Part shown: positions 24,468 to 36,375 of the stretch, piece by piece | How the letters are laid out: every line of letters starts with the position of its first letter | How positions within the stretch are numbered: the first letter of the stretch is position 1 | Assembly (NCBI GenBank): GCA_028671895.1 | Contig: CM053799.1 | Coordinates: 50,407,455-50,471,454, forward strand | Length of the DNA: 64,000 nucleotides | Source of the DNA: Oenanthe sinensis | Lineage: Eukaryota; Streptophyta; Magnoliopsida; Apiales; Apiaceae | Direction of reading: 5' to 3' | Notes under the pieces: model-generated | Seen by the model: only the letters and a program-made list of their open reading frames with translations | Database searches by the model: none | Told to the model about the DNA's origin: nothing | Position numbers and translations under genes: made by a program

Positions 24468-24852
24468 ATGGCTAAATAAATATATCTACATAACTATTAC
24501 AACAATTACTTCAAAGACATGAATGCTCAATGATTTATCTAAGTGAAGTAAACTGGTATATATTTATAAATATATCAATCATATTATTGTACATTGTTTT
24601 TGAAAAATAAAATTTGTAGCTTGAAACTATTTTCATGTTCTAAGTAAACCTGAAAAGAATTATTATACTTGTGCATCTTTAAATAACAAGTGTAATATTC
24701 AATTCTGCAGGAATATTTAACAAATGCATTTTTGATCCCAGATTAAATTAATTTAATCTGAAAAATGTGTTTGATAAATTTTTATTTTATTTTCCAAGTG
24801 AAAATAGAGTAAACTTTCAAAACTGGAGTTTGTGATTAATTTGTCATTCTTT
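24468..24852 (+). other. Element D spacer, AT-rich hairpins after pol
   Basis: The stretch is non-coding. It holds a perfect palindrome CAGATTAAATT/AATTTAATCTG around 24750-24771 and a hairpin TATACTTGT/ACAAGTGTAATA around 24660-24700. This is the D version of the post-pol hairpin train. Confidence 0.6.
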
Positions 24853-25085
24853 TCTGACTTCTCGACTAGTTCACTTTAGTGAGTTCTCGATCAACTTTGT
24901 TTTTCAAGAGTTCTCGATCTAGTTCTAATGAGAGTTCTCGACCTCTAGAGTTCTCGATTAAGTTCAAATTGGGTTCTCGAATGATACAGTTCTCAAATAC
25001 ATATATACTGAGTTCTCAATCAATTTCTGACAGTTCTCCACTAAAGTTACTTTATTCATTTTCTGAGTTCTTGATCATTCAAAAT
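24853..25085 (+). repeat. GTTCTCGA array upstream of ORF2 promoter (element D)
   Basis: About ten copies of (GA)GTTCTCGA(TC) occur, 15-30 bp apart. The first reads GACTTCTCGAC. Six keep the exact TTCTCGA core and the rest are one-base variants such as GTTCTCAAT or GTTCTTGAT. The core is the reverse complement of the TCGAGAA core repeated in D's LTR (45707-46060). The array ends about 35 bp before a TATA box. Confidence 0.85.
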
Positions 25086-25117
25086 CGATTACAATCCTAG
25101 TCAAGTTGTCTAAGTCA

Positions 25118-25265
25118 TATAAATAGTAAAGTAGATCTAATATTTCATTTCTACGCTTAATCGCAAACTCAAAGAAATTTTTGCTCTCAACAGTTGCATT
25201 CGAACTCTCTTCTTTTCTTCTAAACTCTTTCACTTCTTCACTTCTCCTTTCTACACACTACTCTA
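25118..25265 (+). promoter_or_regulatory. Predicted internal promoter and leader of ORF2 (element D)
   Basis: TATAAATA at 25118-25125 is a consensus plant TATA box. It is followed by about 110 nt of CT-rich leader (runs such as CTTTCACTTCTTCACTTCTC) ending at ATG 25266. CT-rich leaders are common in plant RNA polymerase II promoters. With the repeat array just upstream, this looks like a stand-alone promoter for ORF2. This is an inference without transcript data. Confidence 0.6.
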
Positions 25266-27993
25266 ATGGCTTCTTCTAATTCTAACCCTGCAACTGAGGT
25301 TTTTGTTATTCCTAAAACAAACTTCTTGGCGATTACTAGAGATGCAGATGCAAAGCCACAGTACAAGTGCTTCACCAGATATCTCATCGATACATACTTG
25401 AAGGAAACATTGTTGACCAACCCTCCACCGTACCTAGACATTCTAGAGTAGTTCTGGAACACTGCAAACTGGGAGGAGATTGCATTGGCAGATGAGAACT
25501 CCATGATTCAAGTCACTTGCATGATTCAAGGGGTTGACATAAGTTTCAATGAAAATGATGTAAATTCAAGTTTGTCTCTCCCAACTGAGAAGTATGACAA
25601 GGTGCCAATAGAGGCTGAACTGGAGGACTTCATGGAGTTTATCAGATACTTTGATGAGATCAACCTTGGAAAGCTCAATAAGAAATATGTTCGAAAGGAG
25701 TGGTCATTTCTATTTGACACTTTATTGAGAGTCTTCACTTGCAGGAAGACATGGTTTGATCAAATCAGTGTCATTGCCTTGAAGCTGGCCTACTCTTTGG
25801 CATACAACCAGAAGCTTAATGTAGGCAGGCTCATTCTTGGGGAACTCATAACCAGGATTCCTAAGAGAGTTAATGAGATTTTTTTCCCTCGCTTTATTCA
25901 ATCGATTTTAAATTATAAAAATTCTAGTTTGATTGAACTACCTAAGATGAACAAACAAATAATTGGCTATTCCAAATCCATGTCAAAAATCATTTTTACT
26001 ACATTGGATAGGAGAACCACTGTGAATGTTCCTCTTCAAATCACATCTCATATGAGGAATATTTTTTAGGGATATCCATTGGTGCAGCCTAAATATGGTT
26101 ACCTCGACACAGTAGAGGGTCCAAAGATAGCAAAAGAACAAAATGCACCTAACTCAGGGACTCTCAACCCAACTGTAAACCTTTCTTCAAATCCCCTAGA
26201 TGTTCGAACACCAACCTCTACATCCTCTCAACAGGGTGTAGTTGAAAAGAAGAAAAGGAAGAAACCAGCTGCTAAGAAGAGATTAGAAGTAGTGGTAGAA
26301 GAAATTGATGAACCTGAGACTCCTATGGAATCTCTAAAGGGGAGGAAAAAGAGTAAAGAGACCACACAAATCTACTCTACATCCTCCTAACAGGGTGTAG
26401 AGGTATCAAAGGGACTAAACTTATTATTAGATGCATTCTCTCAACAAAATGTATCTATTGAAATTAGGAGCTAGCCCACTCTACTTTGCAAAGAGTCTGC
26501 ACCATCACAGGAACACACTCCTATTGATGAGAGGTGTGAAGTAGAAAAGGATACATATGAGCACATAAGAATTTCTATTGAAACTTCCCCATTTTCTCAG
26601 GAGGAGTTGCCAACACTCAATTCTACTCAAAACATTTCTTGCACTTCTCAAATTTCATTTTAACCAATTGTGTCTAGCCAAATACAAAAAGTTGTTTATC
26701 ACCAGGAATATAATCCTCCTCGTGAGCCAATTTCAAGTGACTCGGTGCATGACACCTTGTTCACCACCCAGGACATACATCAAGATGATGAGGGAATACA
26801 TGTTGGGGTATATCCTGATGACACCATCAAAACCACAGAGGTTCCAGGAGTTTTTACTTCAGACTTTATGAGGGCTAAAGTAACATCACCAATTGGTCTC
26901 ATTAATGAGCCATTGGATACTATGTCTTCACAGACATTGAGAAATCTGGTGGACCTCCAAACCATGCAAATGGCATCCCTTGGACACTCTTCAGTCAGTC
27001 AAAGACTGTCCTCTAGGAGAAATTCATCTATCCATCCAGAATCTATTCATGATTCATCCGAGAAATTGGATGAGGAGATAGATACTGAGTGACCCACTAT
27101 AACAAGTGGTCCTAGCTCTAACTTCATGTCTCAATGGCTGAAGCCTGTGCAACATGGCAGTGCTTCAGGACCATCCACTGGTGGTGTTGTATCTGAAGAG
27201 AAATTGAAAGATTTATATGTAGACCAGTTGGATGGGTTCTACCACATTACTCAATAGCTACTCACTTCTCACCTTCCAAATGAAGATTATGCTGTAATCC
27301 TACTTGAATATGCTAAAGATTAGGAAGAAATTAAAGACAAGAATGCTGAAATGGCTGAAGAATAAGAGGCCAATGTTGATGCATGGTTGGATAAGAAGCA
27401 GACTGTGAGCATGAAGGAGATGCTAGAGTAGATGAGGGAAAAATATTTGACTTCTCTTGGGTCTTGTGAGAAGGTCTTCACTCCAACTGCTATATATGAT
27501 GCAATTCATGAAGCTACCAAAGTGCAACTCCAAGCCAATCACTATCTTGCAAGAGGCTTCCAATCAGAACTTGAAGATTACAAAACCAAGATGGAGAGTA
27601 GGATGAACTCTATTGATGAGAGGATTATGCCTGGTGTGCATGCTCCTAGATCAGACTCATCTCTGGCAAGAATTCAAGTGAAGGAGATGAATGAGAAGAT
27701 AGAGAAGATGGAGAAGGCATTTAAAGACATGGTGGAAAATAATTCAACTATTCTCCAAAATCAGACCAAAATCAATAATATGGTGGATGTTCTATACAAG
27801 AATAGGCATGCTGACAAATTACCACAAGATGTTCCCCTGCATGACCTAACTCCTCTTCATGTGGATTTGTACTATCAAGCCAAGGCAAAAGAAGAAAAGG
27901 CTCAAGCTGCTACAATTGCCAGCCTTAATGAAAAATTTGAAAAATTGGCTGCAAATCAACAAACTCTATTAACCACTGTTACAGAAATGGTGA
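25266..27993 (+). pseudogene. Element D ORF2, 5' part (envelope-like / plant transposon protein)
   Basis: It starts at ATG 25266 (MASSNSNPATE) and stays in a single frame for 2.7 kb. It is broken only by nonsense codons (25449, 26067, 26388, 26472, 26661, 27090, 27255, 27321, 27363, 27429). The first 270 codons resemble the N-terminal domain of element H ORF2: a stretch ending in a VxIxxxDxNxxLxLP motif, then KEWxxLFxxLxxxF and GxLIxxEI. This type is often annotated as a putative plant transposon or envelope-like protein, and its function is unknown. The middle is acidic with a Lys-rich patch (KKKRKKPAAKKR near 26250). The 27430-27990 part is predicted coiled coil. Element E is inserted after codon position 27993. 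Confidence 0.8.
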
Positions 27994-28339
27994 TGTTAGG
28001 TCCCGAAAGTATCGTAGAAGGGGGGTTGAATACGATACTCACTAAATCAAAAAATTCTTTCGAATCTTTTGTGGATATATGATTTAGAATTCGGTCAGTG
28101 GATTCATGGTCAGGAGTGTTTAGCTGTTTAGGAGGCGGGCTTACTAATTTTCTGTGTTTAGGAATAAACAAATAATGAACTAGAAAATTAGCAAGTAATT
28201 AAATGTGAGACAGGTTTCGGGGAATATTACTTTCGTATTAATCCCTGAGGTTTTGCTACACCCAGTTAAATTAATAACTGGCTTCCAAAGAACTGATTAG
28301 TTGCGCTAAGGAGGTGTTTTGTTGCACCTATACTCTTAT

Positions 28340-29062
28340 CTCATCTCTTCGTTGCGACTCTACATTGTATGCATACCATACACCATTTAAATTAAGGCTT
28401 TACTTTTTACTCTCAGAGAATCCTCAACAGAACCCTCAATATTACTCATATATAGATGGCTATATTCTTTAAGCCATACTACTCCATTTTACCCTGAAAC
28501 ATTCCATTTACACGTCCTCTTATTTCTAAATTTCATTAAACTAATAGGAACATATTTTCCACAGAATTTGGGCATGACCTATTCATATGTCGGACTATGC
28601 CCGGTGTAAAAACACCTCAATTATAATCCCAAAACATTCACAGTTCCTAAACATCAACATCTCATCGGTCACTTACAACATAATGTATTCCAAAAGGGAA
28701 AATAACTATGAGTCCCTATATATATATATACACTTACTCTCAAGTATCCATAAGTTAGTCAAAATAATATCAACGGTCACTACCTTGGACCATCAATCAT
28801 ATTCGCTCCATAATTCTCAAACTCTCATTCTCAATCATAAATCCTCTTACTCAGTTGAGTCTCCCCGGCTAGTGTTCGACATCTTTGTAAGAAAAGTTCT
28901 TATTATCTTTCTTAACTATCCTTATATGAGTATATTAGTCTCATAATATAAATCACTGCTACATCCGATAGCCCGAATATGAATTCGATAGGAGCTCGCT
29001 TTCTATTAATCTTATCCAAACATAACTCTTAACTCTCTCGTTCCTGAGTACTATAACCTAGA
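28340..29062 (-). other. Element F leader remnant, no gene
   Basis: This is untranslated-looking sequence between the primer site and the break. No frame of interest is present. It contains a short (TA)n run near 28718-28731. Confidence 0.45.
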
Positions 29063-29074
29063 GCTCTGATACCA
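29063..29074 (-). other. Primer-binding site of element F
   Basis: Read on the minus strand this is TGGTATCAGAGC, a perfect match to the initiator-Met tRNA complement. It is four bases from the LTR end. Confidence 0.85.
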
Positions 29075-29078
29075 TCTC

Positions 29079-32000
29079 TGTGACGCCCCCAGATCCGGGT
29101 CAGGGATCCGGGTCATCACGGTCCAATTTCCACAATAATAACACACACCTGCTTTAACCATTATAATAACCAAACATAAAAGTAGTGACCCCAAACCAAG
29201 CACACAACGATGTAAGAGGATGTTCACAATAATAATGCAGTTCATATTACTGCAATACAACAATTTAAGTTCATAATTTTTGAGACTGACAATATCAACA
29301 ACTTAGCACAATGGTCTCCATCACCGAGTACCATTAGTTTGAGTATCAATAAGCAAGCAGTTCAATATACTGCGAAAAGAATGAATGAAAGTTCATCAAT
29401 TCCCATTAACACTATCAGTAACTTAGCACCATGGCTTTCGTTATAGTGTAAGAACAGTGAAACTGCTATATACGAATAAAACAGTACTCAAAACAACCTA
29501 CCAACTCAGAGTGGATTACATTCTCGTTGACACTATCGGTAACACAGCACCTAGGCTTTCGTTACAGTGCAACGTCAAATTCCAATTGGAAGAAACGGGA
29601 TTAACTGGAGATTTTTCAACGCCTTATTGTACTCGATGATCAGTCGCATGTACAATCGACAACTCGTCATTTTCTCTACTAGTAAAAGGACAACCCCTTA
29701 TCGGGACGTCACCCTAGGCAACTCATGGGCCTTTAATTACGGCTGGGTCGTGCGTCCCCGACCTCTTACGCAACTTTTACTCCAGTCCCTGATGAATACT
29801 TTAAAAATCATCAAACCTAGAAGGAAATTTAATCAAACCTTATAGAATAACAACAATCCACTCTAGGATTTCAATCAACTGTTAAGGAAGGGAATTTAAT
29901 ACCACCTCCCAGAACAACACAACAATCCATCACAGGATTTCAATCAACAGATAAGGAAGGGAATTTAATACAACCTTCCAGAACAACACAACAATCCATC
30001 ACTGGATTTCAATCAACAGGTAAGGAAGGGAATTTAATACAACCTTCCAGAACACAACAATCCATCACAGGATTTCAATCAACTGATAAGGAAGGGAATT
30101 TAATACAACCTTCCAAAACACAACAATCCATCACAGGATTTCAATCAACTGATAAGGAAGGGAATTTAATACAACCTTCCAGAACAACACAACAATCCAT
30201 CACATGATTTCAATCAACTGATAAGGAAGGGAATTTAATACAACCTTCCAAAACAACACAACAATCCATCACAGGTTTTCAATCAACAGATAAGGAAGGG
30301 AATTTAATACAACCTTCCAGAACAACACAACAATCCATCACAGGATTTCAATCAACAGATAAGGAAGGGAATTTAATACAACATTCCAGAATAACACAAC
30401 AATCCATCACAGGATTTCAATCAACAGATAAGGAAGGGAATTTAATACAACCTTTCAGAACAACAACGACCTATTGTAAGATTTCAATATCTGACAATAG
30501 CTTGGCTCCCTAAACAAGGTGGGAGTACTCTCGAAACATCTGGGTTGACTCTCAGTCAACGAATTCAACAAGACAGAAACCCTTGAATCAAGGAGACTCA
30601 AGAACGCGACTGGGGAGCCACTAATACGAGTGAAAATAGACTCCACAAAATATTACATTTTTGGAGTGAAACAATGGGCCATAAGGCACCTATACAACGG
30701 GGAGGAATATCGGAGCCGGACGTTACCTCCCGAACCTGGAGTTATCGACTCAGAATAAATACAAAATATCTGAGTCATCGCTCACTATTTATTATTTAAT
30801 GGAAAATAATATTTAAAGAAGTTTAGACAACTCCAGAATATTTTTAAAGAACAATTAAATATTTTATTAATATTTAGGAGGCCCAGAATAGTCCTCGATA
30901 AATATAAAAAGGATCTAGAAGAATTAAAATATTTAATTCAAATATAATCAGGATTATTTAATATTTAAATCATCTTAAATGATTCAACATATTTAAATAA
31001 TATTTAATCAAAATTAAATAATATTTAAATAAACCGAAACGAGTTGAAAGTATTTAATCAGTAGTTAAATACTTTTAAATGTTCCAAAATATTTAAATAA
31101 TATTTAATCAATATTAAATAATATTTAAATGATTTCAAATGCCCTGAAAGTATTTAATTAACCTTTAAACACTTTCTATATTCTTTAAATAATATTTAAT
31201 AAGCTAAATATTATTTAAAACATTGAACCTCGACTAACCGTCGAGACACGCTAGACTACTCTCGGTCGACCATCGAGCACCAAAAAGATATGCTCAACAC
31301 CAGAGTCAGTTATACAAAACTGAAGAATAAACGTACTCTAACTTTTTAAGAAGTCAGAGGAGTCGCAGGGTTAGGTTGAAAAGATCTGACTCTATACACA
31401 AGAACAATCTTAAACAACCTACGCATGCTTATGTCATACATTAGAATAAAAGTGACACAGCGTCGGATACTTGCATACTCTAACTTTTCGAGAAGTTCAG
31501 AGTAACAGATGAATCAAGTTATAAATGAACAAGACAGTTCAAGGTGAAATGCCGACGTGCATTTCCAATGACAACAATAAGCTAAGTAGTTTCAAACACA
31601 ACAAAAATGTATAATCGAAGATCTTATCATCAAGTCAAAGATTTCAAAAATTTTGGCATCGCCATGAATCAATAATATTCTGATATGGAATAAAACGATA
31701 GAGTTGGACACTTGCCTGAAGTCCTTGGAATGCTATTCCAGCTTCTCCACGCTCCGGGTACTCTATAATCATATAAGAACACACTCTTAGTTTACATACG
31801 CATGTATCAGGTTAATTGTAATTTATACAATTACTCTACACTTCGCCCGGTACTTCACTTCTTCGGGTCTACTTTAGCTACTCGTAAAACTACCTTCTCA
31901 ATAGTTTTTAATCAAGTTCCTTGCACCTACGTATAGTCATGATGTTCCTTAACAACTTTCGTTACTTGGCCGACTCGAGACAAGTTCTCTATCTTGCCCG

Positions 32001-33396
32001 AAATCGTTCCCCAAAACGGTTGTTTAACATTTTCTTATATTCACTTCATTCCAACATCCTGTTTTCTAGCTTTTTTTAATAAATTGGAAATTAATCCATT
32101 TGACATGATTTCTTCTCTGGGGTCTTATATGACTGTCAAATAATCTCCCATAAAAGTTCCAGATTTTACTACGTTCCGTAGTTAGTCCAATCATAGCCTC
32201 AAAGTTGAACAAAAACAGGATTTTCATTTCCTGCGCTACCGTTACTAAAACGTCCATAACTTTTGACTCGTAACTCCGAATGACGCAAAATTAGCGCTCA
32301 AACGATCTAGAGACTATCTACTATCTAACCATATCAACCATAAGCCAAGAACAGTGACTGAATGATCCCAGATTTTTCTGGACAGTTGCAGCAGTTAGGT
32401 CACGAAAAAAATTGGCATGGTTACGTTTGTTTTCTCATCGTTTTCCATTTTTATTCTACCCCAAATCAACCAACAAACAATCCCAAACTCTTCAATCAAC
32501 ATCAACCATCCATATACTACAACTTTCAGCCATAAAAATCAGTCAAGCTTCAAGAATTAAGTTTTAGCAATCAAGTAAACAAGTAGATGTTTCCATGGCT
32601 AATTAAGCTTGTTCTAAGCTACCCATTACTTATACATCACATAACAATCATCTAACAAGCCATAGGAATCCAAGAATCAAAGAAAACAAATTATTTATTT
32701 TCGGAGTTACTGTTCACAGTCATCTTCCATGGATCATAACTGAAGATTTAGTGGAGGAATGATTACAAGAATCAAGACAAAGTAAGGTGAGATGATTACC
32801 TTCGATTCAAGCTATCAAGCGCATGAAACGGTGGAGAAATGAGCAAGCTAGCACTCCATCTTCCTCCTTTCCTTCACTTCGGTTCTTCTCCATGGAATGG
32901 GGAGAACGCAGCTGACTTTTCTTATTTTTGACCGTGTGTGGTGGAAGCTTGATATTTAATACGGTTTGTGCGGTAGTCGCGCAATTCCCCGATAACGTTT
33001 TAATCTCTCGTTATCATACTCTTTTCTTTCGTCCCACCTAAATTTTAAAAACTTAAAATCCCATATTATGATTCTAATATATTTTAGAATCATTAAATTA
33101 ATTCTCTTTAATTGTTTCGAGAATTTACGAAACAATTCTCCGAATAAATACTTTTCACCTTAACCATTTCTCAAACTCTGCCACGACTTCCATCCGGTCT
33201 TCAAATTTATTTTGTTGGACAAAAAATAATTATAAGTCCTATATTGTTTGCATATGCTACCGTAACACCGATACGCATATTTTCAAATTTCCCGTATATT
33301 AATAATACGGTTTCACATTTCCAGTACCTTATGAAGAAAATAAATCCATAAAATCATTTCTCCATAAAATGAAAAAAATTTATTCAAAATCTTACA
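29079..33396 (-). repeat. Element F long LTR
   Basis: The 4318-bp LTR is bounded by TG...CA. It contains a tandem array (29850-30470), an AT-rich zone full of TATTTAAATAAT-type repeats (30780-31210), and a more unique part towards the U3 end (31250-33396). No open frame longer than about 90 codons appears and none resembles a known protein. Only this one LTR is present. Confidence 0.7.
29850..30470. repeat. Tandem repeat of about 66 bp in F LTR
   Basis: About nine head-to-tail copies of a 64-70-bp unit. Each contains AACAATCCATCACAGG, TTTCAATCAACAG, TAAGGAAGGGAATTTAATAC and AACCTTCCAGAAC. Copies differ by a few substitutions and by presence of an extra AAC. The outer units are the most diverged. 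Confidence 0.9.
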
Positions 33397-33790
33397 GAGG
33401 CGCCACTTCCTGCCTTAGAATAATCCTCAACAGCTTTGTTGCGCCTCTTCGCTGTAAGCCCTGTGTTGGCGCCACTTGCTACTTAGAAACTTTTCCCTTG
33501 CACCAATAGATGTTTGTTGCGCCTATACAGTGGTTTCCCTGTATAGGCTCCACAAAGACTTTGCCTTAGAATTTCTTGTGCCTTGGACAAGATATGTTGC
33601 GCCTATACACTGCTTCCCCTGTATAGGCGCCATTCCTGATATAGATTCTAAGTCCAAGCAAATTCCTGAGCCTTGGTAGATTAGTTGCGTCTACACTCTC
33701 AATGCACTGTGTAGGCGCCACTTAACTTTGCCTTAGACTTTTTCTTGCGCCTTGGAATATAAGCTGCGCCTCTCCATTGCTTCAAGAGTA
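33397..33790 (-). repeat. GGCGCC hairpin array in E 3' LTR
   Basis: About five units of the form TTGCGCC...GGCGCCACT, for example GCGCCTATACAG at 33531 with CTGTATAGGCGCC about 8 bp later. The same series is at 42900-43320 in the 5' LTR. Units are 70-85 bp apart. Confidence 0.85.
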
Positions 33791-34481
33791 TTAGTGCCAC
33801 CAAATGCAGTAATACTTGCCTTAACATATTTCTTGAATTCTTCAAGTAATTACCACTTGGTTTCACTCTTTTGGCTTGGCTTGATCAACTGATTAATCAA
33901 GGTAATTCTCTTCTTGTTGTGTTGACGCTTAGTACACTGGTCTGGTTCACAAACGACTAACACTGAATTGAATTCCCTTGATTTATTTTCTGTTTCAGCT
34001 GAGTAAGCTAGGACTGTCGCATTGCTTCAAACACTGACTGTTGATAGACATGTAATTTCACTGGAATCTTTTCTAGTACTTCGACAACGTCTTCATTACT
34101 ACAATCCAGTTCAAGACTGCAGCTGTCTTCTTTAACCTTTGTCTTCACCCTTCTGGATTCCTATGCTTCGAACACTGTCTATTTCCAATCAATGCTACTA
34201 CACTGAAATCTGTTAGTGGCACTGCTATACTGAATCTTCAACCCTTATCTGAAACCCTGAAAGTCTTTAAACATTGTTCTTCACTGAGGCATGAACATCT
34301 AAATGAACTTCTTTCAGTGACCTGTAGTAGACTTCAAAACTTCTTCTAATGTCTTGATTCACTGTATCTGCCATGTCTTCATGTCATGTTGATTTCTGTG
34401 TAGGCGTAGTATTATTTACTTGTCCTGTTCTAGTGTTGAGTTATCATGATTACTATTCATACAGCTTTGTAATCACCAACA

Positions 34482-34496
34482 ATCTCCCCCTATTTG
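34482..34496 (-). other. Polypurine tract of element E
   Basis: Minus-strand AAATAGGGGGAGAT abuts the 3' LTR start. Further G-rich tracts lie near 34993 and 35170, as in element A. Confidence 0.8.
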
Positions 34497-36375
34497 ATTG
34501 TTAAACTTTAGCAAACAAATCACCTAGGGAGGATAACTCAACTAACAACTAGAAAAAGTAATTGTCCGAGACTTGTAAATAATGTTACTGGTTTTTCTGG
34601 ATCAGATAATGCATTTCCAGAATTCTTGTGTGACTGAAATGAATGATGCTTGTTCCTCAGACACTGAACTGATATTCAACTTGTATCACCTTCATTTCTG
34701 TCTTTTTGAGCTCTCTCTGTTTCAAAATTCTTCAAAGTTTGAACTTAAAGAACTTATCATTAACAAAGATTCATAAGAATCAATCTTCCTGGGTATGTCT
34801 TCAATCAATGTTGAACATAGCTCAAATAATGTTCTCTCCCTAAGAATGTGATTCCCTTCTTATTCTTCTTCTCCCTTTAGAAAATAAATGGAATAGTCAT
34901 TTCTGTTCTTCCAAGTATAGAATACAGCTTCTTGATTCTCCCATATTTCTGTTGTTTCCCCTCAGGATCAGAAGATAAGATTTTCTTCTTTTTCTGTCTA
35001 AAATCTCCCCCTAAGGATATTAACTTCTCCCAAGGATACGAACCCCTTTCTCCAAAGATCTTCCAGGATCATCACCCTTTAAGAAATCAGGATTCAGGAT
35101 ACAAACCCCTTTAAGAAATTAACTTTTCCCAAGTTCGAAGATAAGACTTATTAACTTTACCTTTTTCTACTATAATTTCTCCCCCTTAGTTGAGGAATCC
35201 TCCAATGGCCCACTTTTGAATGGTTTGTCTTCCAAAGAAGGTTCTCGTCTATCGTTGAACGGAAAAAATATAGTAACTTTTCTTCCAGAAGTAGCAAGTA
35301 GCAACGGTAAGTGTTTGGCTTGTGGTTTCCTCACTTCTACTACGTTCACGTGGTGTTTACACTCAAGTGTCGAGCACTTAGAAGTGTTTCTCTCTTTCTC
35401 TCCCTATCTCTCACTCAAGTGTATCTCTCCCTCACTTTCACTTAAGTGTTTCTCTCTCTCACTTCACTCTGCACTTCAAATATGGCCTTCTGTACCTGCA
35501 AGTGAAATCCGTCAATTCATTCATATTCTCATCACCTGATTCATCAATATAAACTGAATCACTATCAAGTGGAGAATTGCCTCGTAGAGATGTTTTTGAT
35601 CTTTCATGCATAAGCACTGTCCCATACCAAACTCAATAGCAATTGCTAAATCACTGTCTAGTGGAGCCTCACCTCTTTGAGATGGGTTATCCCAAGATTT
35701 TAAAATCTTTTTGGGAATCCTGCCTTATTCTGTCAAGGAGTTGCCTCGCACCTTATCCGTAAATGGGAGCTGGACATTCCTTTTCAGGATCTGGAAATGT
35801 TCCTTCCAGGAGGGGCGACGTAGTAGACAATGTAATGAATGGCAATTTAGAGTCTATGTTTCCCTCGTAACCCAATGACTGGAATTTTGTTAACATGCCT
35901 ATACCTCACACTGTGCACGTCTTGCAATGTGTCCTTAGAATATATCTGTTTAGTCTTACCATCAGCGTGAGCGCCAGTAGTGTGCTTGAATCATTACAAG
36001 ATGCTCTAGCTGACGAGCGAATTTCAATGGACTCACCCTGTTGAGAGAATGATTCCAGAGACAGTTTTATTGCCTTTTCAGCTCTGCATCCTTTTGAGAA
36101 GATACAGATGAGCTTACAGATACCTCAGTTTATATACTTCTTTACTTCGCTGGAGGTAGAGCTGTGGGTGCACTTTCGACTTCATCCTTATTTGCTGCAT
36201 CAAGTGCAGTTTCTCCCTTATCAACCTCTAACAAACATGTGTTCCTTATAACTCCAGGGGTTAATATATGGAAGTGGATGAATGAGTGTTTGGTATTAAG
36301 GCCTGAGTAAGAGATTGATGGGTTTTCAACCTCTTGGCCAGCTTCTGTAGCCACCGGGGGCTAAACAGATAAAAT
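34497..36375 (-). pseudogene. Element E ORF2 remnant
   Basis: This is the decayed envelope-like ORF2, colinear in reverse with element A 14901-16740. The longest open piece (36142-36354, 70 codons, starting MATEAGQEVENP) matches the EAGNELGNPP region of element H ORF2. All frames are interrupted. Confidence 0.6.

Larger units (their letters stand above)
28340..33396 (-). mobile_element. Element F: truncated long-LTR element inside E's LTR
   Basis: A minus-strand element whose 5' LTR is 29079-33396, with about 740 bp of leader left (28340-29078). On the plus strand the LTR starts TGTGACGCCCCC and ends CTTACA. A tRNA-iMet primer site lies 4 bp outside it. The right junction falls exactly where E's LTR resumes (GAGGC at 33397-33401, the presumed TSD). 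The left side lost the rest of the element and about 90 bp of E's LTR. The LTR is about 4.3 kb, far longer than in the neighbouring copia elements. A Ty3/gypsy (chromovirus-like) origin is plausible but not shown, because no protein domain survives. Confidence 0.7.
27994..34481 (-). repeat. Element E 3' LTR, split by element F
   Basis: The LTR parts are 27994-28339 and 33397-34481. Read on the minus strand it begins TGTTGGTGATTAC at 34481 and ends CCTAACA at 27994. Relative to the 5' LTR it lacks the sequence equivalent to 42281-42769, a deletion bounded by the short repeat TAGTT, and also about 90 bp where F sits. The U5 stem-loop (28008-28016 with 28031-28039) is perfect. Hairpin units remain at 33397-33790. 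Confidence 0.85.

Noticed and set aside
24853..25085. Regularly spaced short repeats resembling a CRISPR array (also 2085-2450, 17492-18100, 42615-43320, 45707-46060)
   Set aside because: Repeats are short and variable, spacing is irregular, there are no cas genes, and they lie in LTRs or spacers of plant retrotransposons.
28587..28946. 119-codon plus-strand frame in F leader
   Set aside because: It has low complexity and no resemblance to known proteins, and lies in the untranslated leader of a minus-strand element.
33476..33679. Cys-rich frame of 67 codons, repeated at 42985-43188
   Set aside because: It is the translation of the GGCGCC hairpin array. Its conservation comes from the two LTRs, not from protein function.
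33397..33790. Hairpin units as individual MITE insertions
   Set aside because: Units are under 50 bp, evenly spaced, lack target duplications, and occur at the same positions in both LTRs of E.
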